Shown piece after piece: positions 1 through 4,500 of a stretch of DNA of 5,267 bases. The stretch is taken from contig JALUMZ010000331.1 of the NCBI GenBank assembly GCA_027055635.1, positions 1 to 5,267 of the forward strand. The letters are read 5' to 3'. The stretch comes from Campylobacteraceae bacterium. GTDB taxonomy: Bacteria; Campylobacterota; Campylobacteria; Campylobacterales; Sulfurospirillaceae. The notes under the pieces are model-generated. The model was not told the origin of the DNA, searched no databases, and saw only the letters and a program-made list of their open reading frames with translations. A program made the translations under genes and the position numbers. The stretch's first letter is position 1; every line of letters begins with the position of its first letter.

Positions 1-2
1 TG

Positions 3-116
3 GCTATAAATATAAATTGTGATAAAAACTCTAAATTTGACAATTTTGTAAAAGTTATCGACTTGCTAAAACAAAAAGGATACACAAATCTAGGAATCAT
101 AACTAAACATGAATAG
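3..116 (+). CDS. exbD: ExbD/TolR-family protein, C-terminal end (partial)
   Basis: The frame beginning at base 3 is open from the window edge to a TAG at 114-116 and gives a 37-residue C-terminus (AININ-CDKNSKFDNFVKVID, then LLKQKGYTNLGIITKHE). The pattern of a 'v.I.aDk' strand, a helix with 'F..vv.vid.lk..G', and a final strand 'lgiiT' is the end of the periplasmic domain of ExbD/TolR. ExbD works with ExbB as the proton-driven motor that energises TonB in the inner membrane. The N-terminus and membrane helix lie outside the window. Its last 8 bases (ATGAATAG) overlap the tonB start, so the two genes are almost certainly co-transcribed and translationally coupled. TolR is the alternative name for the same fold; the adjacent tonB favours ExbD. 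Confidence 0.85.
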   Translation, partial: AININCDKNSKFDNFVKVIDLLKQKGYTNLGIITKHE

Positions 117-1014
117 ATACTTCTCCTCATTTTTAGTCACATCACTGATATACGCCACAATTTTATCTCTTGTATTTGCAAATTTCAGTACAAATATAGC
201 AAAAAAGAAAAAAACTACTCAAATACACATACACCGGATCATGGTGCCAAAAATTTTACACCATCCCAAAAAAATAAAAGTTGTAAAAAAAATCACCCCA
301 AAACCAAAACCAAAACCAAAACCAAAACCAAAGCCAAAACCAAAACCAAAACCAAAACCAAAACCAAAACCAAAACCAAAACCAAAGCCAAAGCCAAAGC
401 CAAAGCCAAAGCCAAAGCCAAAGCCAAAGCCAAAGCCAAAGCCAAAGCAAAAGCCAAAGCCAAAGCCAAAGCCAAAGCCAAAGCCAAAGCCAAAGCCGAA
501 GCCGAAGCCGAAGCCGAAGCCGAAGCCGAAGCCGAAGCCGAAGCCGAAGCCGAAAAAAATAGTAAAAAAAGTTATTAGTAAACCTAAACATATAAAACCT
601 AGACCGCCATCACCTAAGCCCAAAAAAGTTTTGCAAAAAACTGTAATCAAGAAGGTTTTTAGACCTATACCAGAGAAAACAGATGAAAATCTAACTATGC
701 CTACCCTAATATCTCCACCAAAAATTGATCTGAAAGCAAGATACCTAAAATATAATTATCATAAAATCCTCTCATCCATAAAAGAGGTAAAATTTTATCC
801 AAGAAGAGCAAGAAGACTCCATATAGAAGGTGAAGTAAAAGTAAGATTTTTATTAAAAAAAGATGGCAGTATAGTTATAAGAGAGGTTGCTTGCACAAAA
901 AGATTTCTTAAGAAAGCCACTAGAAAAACTATTCAAAAAGCAAGTGCTTATTTTCCCAAACCACCAAAAGATTTAGATATAAAAGTAACTCTAGTATATA
1001 AACTACAAGATTAA
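109..1014 (+). CDS. tonB: TonB energy transducer with a very long Lys-Pro repeat rod
   Basis: This 301-residue TonB spans the periplasm and passes proton-motive force from ExbB/ExbD to outer-membrane receptors for iron chelates, cobalamin and similar ligands. Residues 8-25 are the single N-terminal membrane helix, followed by a Lys cluster at 32-35. Residues 40-64 are basic and Pro-containing. Residues 65-148 are 42 Lys-Pro dipeptides broken only by one Lys-Gln (113-114). A second Lys/Pro-rich linker follows to about 190. The C-terminal TonB domain (about 208-301) shows the hallmark YP at 230-231, then IEGEVKVRF at 239-247 and KKDGS. The start overlaps the exbD stop by 8 bp; a weak AGGA lies 13 bases upstream, so coupling probably helps initiation. 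The membrane helix has no histidine, unlike the SxxxH motif of E. coli TonB; T11 and Y15 occupy comparable spacing. Total length is above the roughly 240 residues of enterobacterial TonB because of the repeat. Confidence 0.93.
   Translation: MNRYFSSFLVTSLIYATILSLVFANFSTNIAKKKKTTQIHIHRIMVPKILHHPKKIKVVKKITPKPKPKPKPKPKPKPKPKPKPKPKPKPKPKPKPKPKPKPKPKPKPKPKPKQKPKPKPKPKPKPKPKPKPKPKPKPKPKPKPKPKPKKIVKKVISKPKHIKPRPPSPKPKKVLQKTVIKKVFRPIPEKTDENLTMPTLISPPKIDLKARYLKYNYHKILSSIKEVKFYPRRARRLHIEGEVKVRFLLKKDGSIVIREVACTKRFLKKATRKTIQKASAYFPKPPKDLDIKVTLVYKLQD
301..552 (+). repeat. Hexanucleotide tandem array, 42 units of AARCCR, in tonB
   Basis: There are 42 consecutive 6-bp units with no gap, encoding (Lys-Pro)n in frame. 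By reading each unit I count 13 AAACCA, 18 AAGCCA, one AAGCAA (445-450) and 10 AAGCCG. They are blocked rather than mixed: AAACCA fills 301-384 except for one AAGCCA at 331-336; AAGCCA fills 385-492 except for the AAGCAA; AAGCCG fills 493-552. Because the unit is 6 bp, gain or loss of units changes rod length without shifting the frame. The block pattern suggests growth by slippage or unequal recombination after each point change (inference). Confidence 0.97.
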
Positions 1015-1047
1015 AAAAACAGCCTATCTCAAGCAGAGATCGGCTGT
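1013..1047 (-). terminator. Intrinsic terminator of the DUF302 gene, between convergent genes
   Basis: Arms ACAGCC (1019-1024) and GGCTGT (1042-1047) pair perfectly. After one T/C mismatch, ATCTC (1026-1030) pairs with GAGAT (1036-1040) around the loop AAGCA. Read on the minus strand the stem is followed directly by TTTTTT (1018-1013), the classic order for a terminator of the DUF302 gene that ends at 1059. On the plus strand the stem is followed by ATAACAAAAAATTATTTTT, so termination of tonB there would be weaker, but the same hairpin may serve both. Confidence 0.8.
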
Positions 1048-1058
1048 ATAACAAAAAA

Positions 1059-1511
1059 TTATTTTTCAGCTTTTTCTATGGTTTGTGCCACTATATCTCT
1101 CATGATTTTTGTTACCATTTTTGAGATTGGAGCTACATCGATATCTGGAAACATCAAGCTTACCATCCACGGTTTCATCTTCATAAATCTCAAAGTTGTA
1201 ACACCATCTTTTCTGGCAACTACTATACTTTTTGGCATCATAATTCCTAAATCATGACTCATATTTGTCAATGCCCCATGTGATTTTTGAGCATTGCAAA
1301 TCTGAACTATCTTATAGTCAAAATTAGCTTCAAGGTTTTTTCGCTCATATGTATCTTTTAAGTCATGAATTCCCACAACTGAAAAGTTATTCTCTTTAAC
1401 TGCTTCTTCAAGATTTTCTATGACCTTATCAAAAGGGGCATTGGTTTTATGTTTCTCTACAATATCACCTATCACTTTTTTTGATATGAATTTCTTTACT
1501 TTTTTCTTCAA
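1059..1511 (-). CDS. DUF302-domain protein (TTG start)
   Basis: This 150-residue protein has a DUF302 domain over about residues 24-110. The family pattern is visible as 'FSVVGIHDL' (43-51), the single conserved Cys in 'QICNAQKSHGAL' (70-81), and 'GIMMPKSIVVARKDGVTTLRF' spread over 89-109. A C-terminal helical tail contains MFPDID (120-125). The biochemical role of DUF302 proteins is not settled; they are small, often stress- or redox-associated proteins. I see no clear signal peptide, and the N-terminus is Lys-rich. The start codon is TTG: AAGGA lies 8 bases upstream at good spacing, an in-frame TAA lies ten codons upstream with no ATG or GTG in between, and the next Met is residue 84. It is 92 bp downstream of the third Hsp20 gene on the same strand but has its own candidate promoter. 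Family assignment is fairly sure; function is unknown. Confidence 0.85.
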   Translation of the reverse strand: MKKKVKKFISKKVIGDIVEKHKTNAPFDKVIENLEEAVKENNFSVVGIHDLKDTYERKNLEANFDYKIVQICNAQKSHGALTNMSHDLGIMMPKSIVVARKDGVTTLRFMKMKPWMVSLMFPDIDVAPISKMVTKIMRDIVAQTIEKAEK

Positions 1512-1548
1512 TTCTATTTCCTTATAATTTTTATTGATTTAAGTTATC

Positions 1549-1554
1549 ATTATA
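1549..1554 (-). promoter_or_regulatory. Candidate -10 box of the DUF302 gene
   Basis: On the minus strand this reads TATAAT, preceded by TTTG. It would start transcription at about 1542, giving a leader of about 30 bases that contains the AAGGA ribosome binding site. No good -35 hexamer is visible at 16-18 bp, which is usual in Campylobacterota and would also fit an activator-dependent promoter. A 12-bp palindrome AAGTTTAAACTT (1557-1568) lies within the spacer. Confidence 0.6.
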
Positions 1555-1573
1555 CAAAGTTTAAACTTATAAT

Positions 1574-1590
1574 TTGATAATGTTTATCAA
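1574..1590. promoter_or_regulatory. 17-bp palindrome TTGATAA-TGT-TTATCAA, candidate operator
   Basis: Perfect 7-bp arms surround a 3-base centre. The outer TTGAT and ATCAA match FNR half-sites, but they are 7 bases apart instead of the 4 seen in the E. coli FNR consensus, so it is FNR-like rather than FNR. Its centre (1582) falls at about -40 from the start predicted by the TATAAT at 1549-1554, near the -41.5 position typical of class II Crp/Fnr activation. No T-run follows it on the minus strand, so it is a poor terminator for the Hsp20 operon upstream. The binding protein is unknown; the Crp/Fnr-family protein encoded at 3460-4146 is one candidate. Confidence 0.5.
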
Positions 1591-1603
1591 TAAAACCAGA
1601 ACT

Positions 1604-2188
1604 TTACCTCTTTTTAGGTATCACTATTTTAAGAATTCCATCTTTATAGTTTGTTTTTAAATTACCTGTATCTGCATCACTTGGCAAACTTAGACTTCTG
1701 ATAAATGTACCCTCATACATCTCTTTTTTTATAAAATTTGATTTTTTCTCATCTTTGATATTTTTAGTTTTTGCCTCAATCGTTAAAATTCCGTCTTTTG
1801 TGTTCACTTTTATATTGTTTTTTTCACTACCTGGAATACTCACACTTAATTCATATCTGTCTTTATAGCTCTTCATATTAAGTGCAGGTGATATACTCAT
1901 ATCATTTTTAAAAAACTTCTCAAACTCCGGCATAGTCGCAAATTGTGAATTCATAGAGTTAAATATTTTTTGCATATTCTGTTCCATCTTTTGCATCTGT
2001 TCAAATGGATTTCCAGCAAAGATTTTATCTAGATCATTATCTTTTACGAGTGGCTGATTTAGTCGCTTAATAGGTAATATTTTTTGACTCTCTATTGGAT
2101 TAGTTGTTTTAGTATCATATATATAATACCCTTGCAAACCGATAACTACCACCAATAAAAATACTATCAAATATTGTACATTTTTCAT
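1604..2188 (-). CDS. Membrane-anchored small heat shock protein (Hsp20), probably periplasm-facing
   Basis: This 194-residue protein has an alpha-crystallin domain at about 101-194: 'YELSVSIPGSEKNNI' (112-126), 'DGILTIEA' (132-139), then 'FIRSLSLPSDAD' (162-173) and the closing 'KDGILKIVIPKK' (182-193), with IVI as an I-x-I-like motif. Residues 4-24 are a strongly hydrophobic helix after MKN and there is no evident signal peptidase site, so it is best read as a signal anchor placing the chaperone domain in the periplasm. Residues 25-60 form a linker; residues 61-84 are rich in Met and Gln (FEQMQKMEQNMQKIF) and likely helical. Ordinary Hsp20 proteins are soluble, about 140-160 residues, and lack such an anchor. 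It is third in the operon, 35 bp after the second Hsp20, with a perfect AGGAGG ribosome binding site 6 bases before its ATG. The expected role is ATP-independent holding of unfolding proteins. Topology is inferred from the N-terminus only. Confidence 0.88.
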   Translation of the reverse strand: MKNVQYLIVFLLVVVIGLQGYYIYDTKTTNPIESQKILPIKRLNQPLVKDNDLDKIFAGNPFEQMQKMEQNMQKIFNSMNSQFATMPEFEKFFKNDMSISPALNMKSYKDRYELSVSIPGSEKNNIKVNTKDGILTIEAKTKNIKDEKKSNFIKKEMYEGTFIRSLSLPSDADTGNLKTNYKDGILKIVIPKKR

Positions 2189-2202
2189 ATTTCACCTCCT
2201 AG

Positions 2203-2224
2203 GAGGCTCTACATGTAGAGCCTC
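2203..2224. repeat. Perfect 22-bp palindrome in the Hsp20 intercistronic spacer
   Basis: The arms GAGGCTCTA and TAGAGCCTC pair around CATG, and the whole 22 bp is its own reverse complement. On the minus-strand mRNA the hairpin begins with the last base of the TAG stop of the second Hsp20 gene and ends 2 bases before the AGGAGG ribosome binding site of the third. No U-run follows in that direction, so it is not a normal terminator there. The adjoining CCTCCTAGGAGG (2195-2206) is also palindromic, so the ribosome binding site could pair weakly with the downstream arm of the hairpin in an alternative fold. Possible roles are mRNA end protection, processing, or tuning translation of the third gene. 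Confidence 0.85.
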
Positions 2225-2649
2225 TATTTTACTGTTATGCTTTTTGCTTTTTTTGCTTCAACTTTTTCTAAAGTTATATATAGTCTTCCATCTTCATATT
2301 TTGCATCTACTTTATCTCTATCTATATCTTCAGGTAGTGCAAAGACTCTTGAAATCTCCCCAAAATAGCTACCTATCATATAGTAGTCCTCCTCTTTTAC
2401 CTCTTTTTTCATCTTTCTTGTAGCACTAACCCTTAGAAAATTGTCTTCTATTTTTATATCGATATCTTTTTTATCGACTCCGGGCAAATCGACCTCTATA
2501 GAAAAAGTGTCGCTACTTTTTTTGGCTAAATTTGCAAAAGGAAGATAACTTGCTACATTTGTAAAAATCTCTTTTGTTTTTTCCAATCCACTCTCTATGC
2601 CCTTTTCTAAATTTTCACCAACTTTCTTTGTGCTTTTTACTATATCCAT
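2224..2649 (-). CDS. hsp20: Hsp20 small heat shock protein, second of three
   Basis: This 141-residue Hsp20 has an alpha-crystallin domain at about 46-130, with the family core 'SIEVDLPGVDKKDIDIKIEDN' across 50-70, then 'FLRVSATRK', 'YFGEISRVFALPEDID' (95-110) and 'YEDGRLYITL' (118-127). The C-terminus ends SITVK, an I-x-V version of the I-x-I motif used in oligomer assembly. The N-terminal 35 residues are charged and look like an amphipathic helix (KSTKKVGENLEKGIESGLEKT) instead of the Phe/Pro-rich N-arm of the first Hsp20, so oligomer form or clients may differ. No signal peptide is visible, so it is cytoplasmic. GGAGG lies 5 bases before the ATG and directly after the stop of the upstream gene, 10 bp away, which indicates coupled translation. 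It is a tandem paralogue of the gene at 2660-3106. Confidence 0.93.
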   Translation of the reverse strand: MDIVKSTKKVGENLEKGIESGLEKTKEIFTNVASYLPFANLAKKSSDTFSIEVDLPGVDKKDIDIKIEDNFLRVSATRKMKKEVKEEDYYMIGSYFGEISRVFALPEDIDRDKVDAKYEDGRLYITLEKVEAKKAKSITVK

Positions 2650-2659
2650 GATATCCTCC

Positions 2660-3106
2660 TTACTTGATCTCTATCTTTTTAGGTTTTTTATCTATGATTT
2701 TTTGCTTTGGAATCTTCACTTCAAGAACACCATTTTTACTATTAGCTGCTATCTTGTCAACATCTACATCTTTTGGCAGGGTAAAGCTTCTCGTAAACTT
2801 TCCATATCTGCTCTCAACTTTATAGTAATCACTCTCTTTTATCTCATTTTTGATTTTTCTCTCACCTGAAATACTCAAAACATTGTCTTTTACATCGATT
2901 ACTATATCACTCTTTTTTACACCCGGCAAATCAACCTCTACATAGTAAGCATCATCTGCCTCTCTACTGTTTACAACAGGTGTAAATGAAGATATACCAG
3001 CCTCGTACCCTTGCTCTTCCAAGCCCTCTATGACATTGTTTAGGTACTCAAAACCTCTTCTGAGATCTCTAAATTCTCTAAATGGTTCAAATTTTGTAAG
3101 TAACAT
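2660..3106 (-). CDS. hsp20: Hsp20 small heat shock protein, first of the operon
   Basis: This is a 148-residue classical class-A Hsp20, an ATP-independent cytoplasmic holdase that forms large oligomers and hands clients to DnaK/ClpB. The N-arm MLLTKFEPFREFRDL is the common bacterial form. The alpha-crystallin domain (about 42-134) begins FTPVVNSREADDAYYVEVDL and shows LPGVKKSDI (60-68), NVLSISGERK (75-84), 'YGKFTRSFTLP' (101-111) and 'NGVLEVKIPK' (125-134). The C-terminal tail carries the I-x-I motif as IEI (145-147). AAAGGAG stands 6 bases before the ATG. It leads a three-gene minus-strand operon. Its leader, to the best promoter candidate (TATAAT at 3248-3243), would be about 130 bases and lies mainly inside the inverted-repeat element upstream. 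Confidence 0.95.
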   Translation of the reverse strand: MLLTKFEPFREFRDLRRGFEYLNNVIEGLEEQGYEAGISSFTPVVNSREADDAYYVEVDLPGVKKSDIVIDVKDNVLSISGERKIKNEIKESDYYKVESRYGKFTRSFTLPKDVDVDKIAANSKNGVLEVKIPKQKIIDKKPKKIEIK

Positions 3107-3183
3107 GATAAACTCCTTTAATTAACTGACCTTACGCACTAAACACATATCTGAGTGGTATAAGTTGCTTATAAGTGCTAGGC

Positions 3184-3222
3184 AGTAAGATGCAGGAGCT
3201 ACTAGTAGCTTCAAATCTTACT
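3184..3222. repeat. Nested hairpin in the Hsp20 operon leader
   Basis: AGTAAGAT (3184-3191) pairs with ATCTTACT (3215-3222), and between them AGCTACTAGTAGCT (3197-3210) is a perfect 14-bp palindrome. The unit sits inside the left arm of the larger inverted-repeat element and, on the minus strand, inside the predicted leader of the Hsp20 operon. Read on the minus strand, AGCTCCT (3200-3194) could pair over seven positions, one of them G-U, with AGGAGTT at the ribosome binding site of the first Hsp20 gene. Confidence 0.7.
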
Positions 3223-3242
3223 AACGACGCAATTGTGAGCAA

Positions 3243-3248
3243 ATTATA
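3243..3248 (-). promoter_or_regulatory. Candidate extended -10 promoter of the Hsp20 operon
   Basis: The minus strand reads TGGTATAAT, a TGn-TATAAT extended -10 box, within the inner inverted repeat of the MITE-like element. It would initiate near 3236, leaving a leader of about 130 bases before the first Hsp20 ATG. No convincing -35 is visible, and no CIRCE (TTAGCACTC-N9-GAGTGCTAA) or HspR/HAIR palindrome is present. Among minus-strand positions between 3106 and 3459 this is the best -10 match I found, but it is not proven. Confidence 0.45.
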
Positions 3249-3401
3249 CCACCCTTTGGGCAAAAAGATAAAGTATCATCTAGCTTCGTTAGATTTTTTC
3301 ACCTTAGCTTTAGCTAGGCTTTCAAAAATCTGCCTTGTATATGACACTTTCTCTTTTTGCTCAGATATGTGTTTAGTGCGTAAGGTCAGTTATAAATTTT
3401 C

Positions 3402-3420
3402 TTTAGTCTCTATGACTAAA
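3402..3420. repeat. Small hairpin TTTAGTC-TCTAT-GACTAAA
   Basis: Perfect 7-bp arms (3402-3408 and 3414-3420) with a 5-base loop, lying between the MITE-like element and the end of the Crp/Fnr gene. Neither strand has a proper T-run after it, so a terminator role is weak; it might back up the terminator at 3448-3473. Confidence 0.4.
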
Positions 3421-3447
3421 CTTTGATGAAATTTTAACAAGTAGTTT

Positions 3448-3473
3448 AAAAAAGTTTTGCTACTTTAGTAGCA
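3448..3473 (-). terminator. Probable terminator of the Crp/Fnr gene
   Basis: TGCTAC (3458-3463) pairs with GTAGCA (3468-3473) around a 4-base loop. On the minus strand the stem contains the final Leu-Lys codons and the TAG stop of the regulator gene, and is followed after AAAC by TTTTTT (3453-3448). The 4-base gap between stem and T-run weakens it as an intrinsic terminator, so this is a moderate call. Confidence 0.5.
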
Positions 3474-4146
3474 TTTGTGAAGAATTCTTTAGTAGTTTTA
3501 GTAGTTTTTCTATATCTTTTACTATTATATTTTTTCTTTTTGTCTCTATTACTCCTGCATTTTTGAGCTCTTTTATATGTCTGTCCACGACATGTCTTAC
3601 CGTTCCTATAAGATTTGCGATCTCGCTTCTTGATAGATTTTGCAAAAGTGTTTTTTTGTGTTTTTTATCTGTTTCTAAATTGTTTAGTATCAAGTGTATA
3701 AGTCGCTCATTTGTATCATATAGTGACAATTCACAAGAAAGATTTTCAGCTTTTCTCATTTGCGTTGCTATATATGGAAAAAATATACGATTAAATGCCG
3801 GGTTTTTATATATCCATTCTCTAACTTTTTCTATGGGTAGTCTTAATGCTTCTCCATCTTCTAATATATCTACCATAACTTCGTGAATTTGCCCATCAAG
3901 CAGAGTGATAGCATCAAACATATCTCCAAAACTCAAGATTGAAATCGTCTGCTCTTTTAAAGTATCCAAATTTATCTGATAAACTTTAACTCTCCCACTC
4001 AAAAATATATAAAAATGCTTTGTGGCATCATCACTGTCAAAAACATACTCATTTTTTTTAAATTTTATCAGTTTGGCATATCTGTTTATCTCATCTTTTA
4101 GAGTATCATTAAGATTCTTAAACAGTTCGATTTCATACTGTTTCAT
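3460..4146 (-). CDS. Crp/Fnr-family transcriptional regulator
   Basis: This 228-residue protein has the Crp/Fnr layout: an N-terminal cyclic-nucleotide-type beta-roll (about 10-115, with the typical YIFLSGRVKVYQ at 46-57 and FGDMFDA at 73-79), a dimer helix (about 118-145), and a winged HTH (about 150-215). The HTH reads SRSEIANLIGTVRHVVDRHIKEL (172-194, interrupted here only for description), with R184, H185 and R189 in the places of E. coli Crp R180, E181 and R185. Histidine at the E181 place is unusual and suggests a different target sequence. The sensor lacks the RSA cAMP-contact motif, reading GQIHEVMV instead, and the protein has only one Cys (138), so neither cAMP nor an FNR-type iron-sulfur cluster is expected. 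Its signal is unknown. The ATG is 2 bp after the stop of the upstream gene and has no close ribosome binding site, so translation is probably coupled. Confidence 0.9.
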   Translation of the reverse strand: MKQYEIELFKNLNDTLKDEINRYAKLIKFKKNEYVFDSDDATKHFYIFLSGRVKVYQINLDTLKEQTISILSFGDMFDAITLLDGQIHEVMVDILEDGEALRLPIEKVREWIYKNPAFNRIFFPYIATQMRKAENLSCELSLYDTNERLIHLILNNLETDKKHKKTLLQNLSRSEIANLIGTVRHVVDRHIKELKNAGVIETKRKNIIVKDIEKLLKLLKNSSQMLLK

Positions 4147-4148
4147 AA

Positions 4149-4463
4149 TTAGTATTTAATCTCCCTATTGAGTCTGTCTTCTACTGATTTTATTTTAGAT
4201 TTTAGCCTGCCCTTCTCACCTTTTCTGATATCAAAAGTCAAAGTTGAATATATACGAAAACAATCACTCTCTAAGCATCTATATGAAGATTTGACGATAT
4301 CTAAAGCTTCATCTATATCATCACATTCGATTATAGTTCCCATAGGAGTCAACTGGTAATCCACACCTGTTTTATCAACCATATCTATGATTTTACTCAC
4401 ATAAGAGCTAACGCTCTCACCTTTATCTGTTGGAAACATCGCAAATTCTAAAAGTACACTCAT
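4149..4463 (-). CDS. MTH1187/UPF0045-family thiamine-binding protein
   Basis: This 104-residue protein spans the whole Thiamine_BP (PF01910, formerly DUF77) family. It starts with the strand MSVLLEFAMFPT, carries the family signature YQLTPMGTIIE at 36-46, and ends with RIYSTLTFDIRKGEKGRL (70-87) followed by the IKSVEDRL helix. Members are small cytoplasmic ferredoxin-like proteins that form tetramers; several bind thiamine or related pyrimidines, yet a physiological role is not well fixed. A strong AAGGGGGAG ribosome binding site stands 4 bases before the ATG. It is first in a two-gene unit with the Crp/Fnr regulator, 2 bp downstream, and is divergent from the phosphatase gene at 4521. The pairing raises the possibility that the regulator and this protein serve one response; that is inference. 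Confidence 0.88.
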   Translation of the reverse strand: MSVLLEFAMFPTDKGESVSSYVSKIIDMVDKTGVDYQLTPMGTIIECDDIDEALDIVKSSYRCLESDCFRIYSTLTFDIRKGEKGRLKSKIKSVEDRLNREIKY

Positions 4464-4486
4464 CAGCTCCCCCTTTTTTATTATTG

Positions 4487-4500
4487 GATATAATTATATC
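4487..4500. promoter_or_regulatory. Divergent promoter: face-to-face -10 boxes in a 14-bp palindrome
   Basis: GATATAATTATATC is its own reverse complement. It contains TATAAT on the plus strand (4489-4494), predicting a start near 4501 and a 20-base leader for the phosphatase gene, and TATAAT on the minus strand (4498-4493), predicting a start near 4486 and a leader of about 23 bases for the thiamine-binding/regulator operon. No -35 box is clear on either side. Because the two -10 boxes overlap by two bases, polymerase can hardly occupy both at once, so the operons may compete or be co-regulated. Confidence 0.6.

Larger units (their letters stand above)
3123..3392. mobile_element. MITE-like element with perfect 33-bp terminal inverted repeats
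   Basis: Bases 3123-3155 and 3360-3392 are exact reverse complements (33 of 33), the outer ends reading TAACTGACCTTACGCAC and GTGCGTAAGGTCAGTTA. If the terminal TA on each side is a target duplication, the element itself is 266 bp (3125-3390) with 31-bp repeats; TA duplication is the rule for the IS630/Tc1-mariner group. Two further imperfect inverted repeats fill the interior: TGGTATAAGTTGC (3156-3168) with GCAAATTATACCA (3239-3251), one mismatch, and 3260-3279 with 3341-3360, two mismatches. The result is an outer stem with two inner arms. No transposase is encoded. I cannot name the family, and a structured RNA gene or large regulatory fold is the alternative. This fills most of the 353 bp (3107-3459) without a gene. 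Confidence 0.6.

Noticed and set aside
301..552. Tandem array considered as CRISPR or intergenic satellite
   Set aside because: There are no spacers and the units are in-frame codons within a complete TonB protein.
219..650. Long open frames on the minus strand opposite the tonB repeat (Phe-Gly, Leu-Trp and Ala-Leu repeats)
   Set aside because: They exist only because a 6-bp repeat without stops in one frame is open in all frames; the proteins are pure dipeptide repeats with no start signal, and TonB explains the region.
2203..2224. The 22-bp palindrome as a terminator of the first two Hsp20 genes
   Set aside because: On the minus strand it is followed by CTAGGAGG, not a U-run; the T-rich side is on the plus strand, where no gene needs ending.
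2597..2869. Plus-strand frame opposite the Hsp20 genes
   Set aside because: It is antisense to two clear Hsp20 coding regions and has no domain; a shadow frame.
3156..3185. CIRCE-like fragment (GAGTGGTA, and GTGCTAG nearby)
   Set aside because: The two parts are in direct rather than inverted order and with wrong spacing, so it is not an HrcA operator.
3175..3426. 83-codon plus-strand frame across the inverted-repeat element
   Set aside because: It has a GTG start with no ribosome binding site, no recognisable domain, and follows the structured repeat; an open frame by chance in the element is more likely.
3563..3886. Plus-strand frame opposite the Crp/Fnr gene
   Set aside because: Antisense to a well-formed regulator; Ser/Leu/Phe-rich shadow translation with no family features.
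4168..4359. Plus-strand frame opposite the thiamine-binding family gene
   Set aside because: Shadow of a conserved gene, short and without a ribosome binding site.
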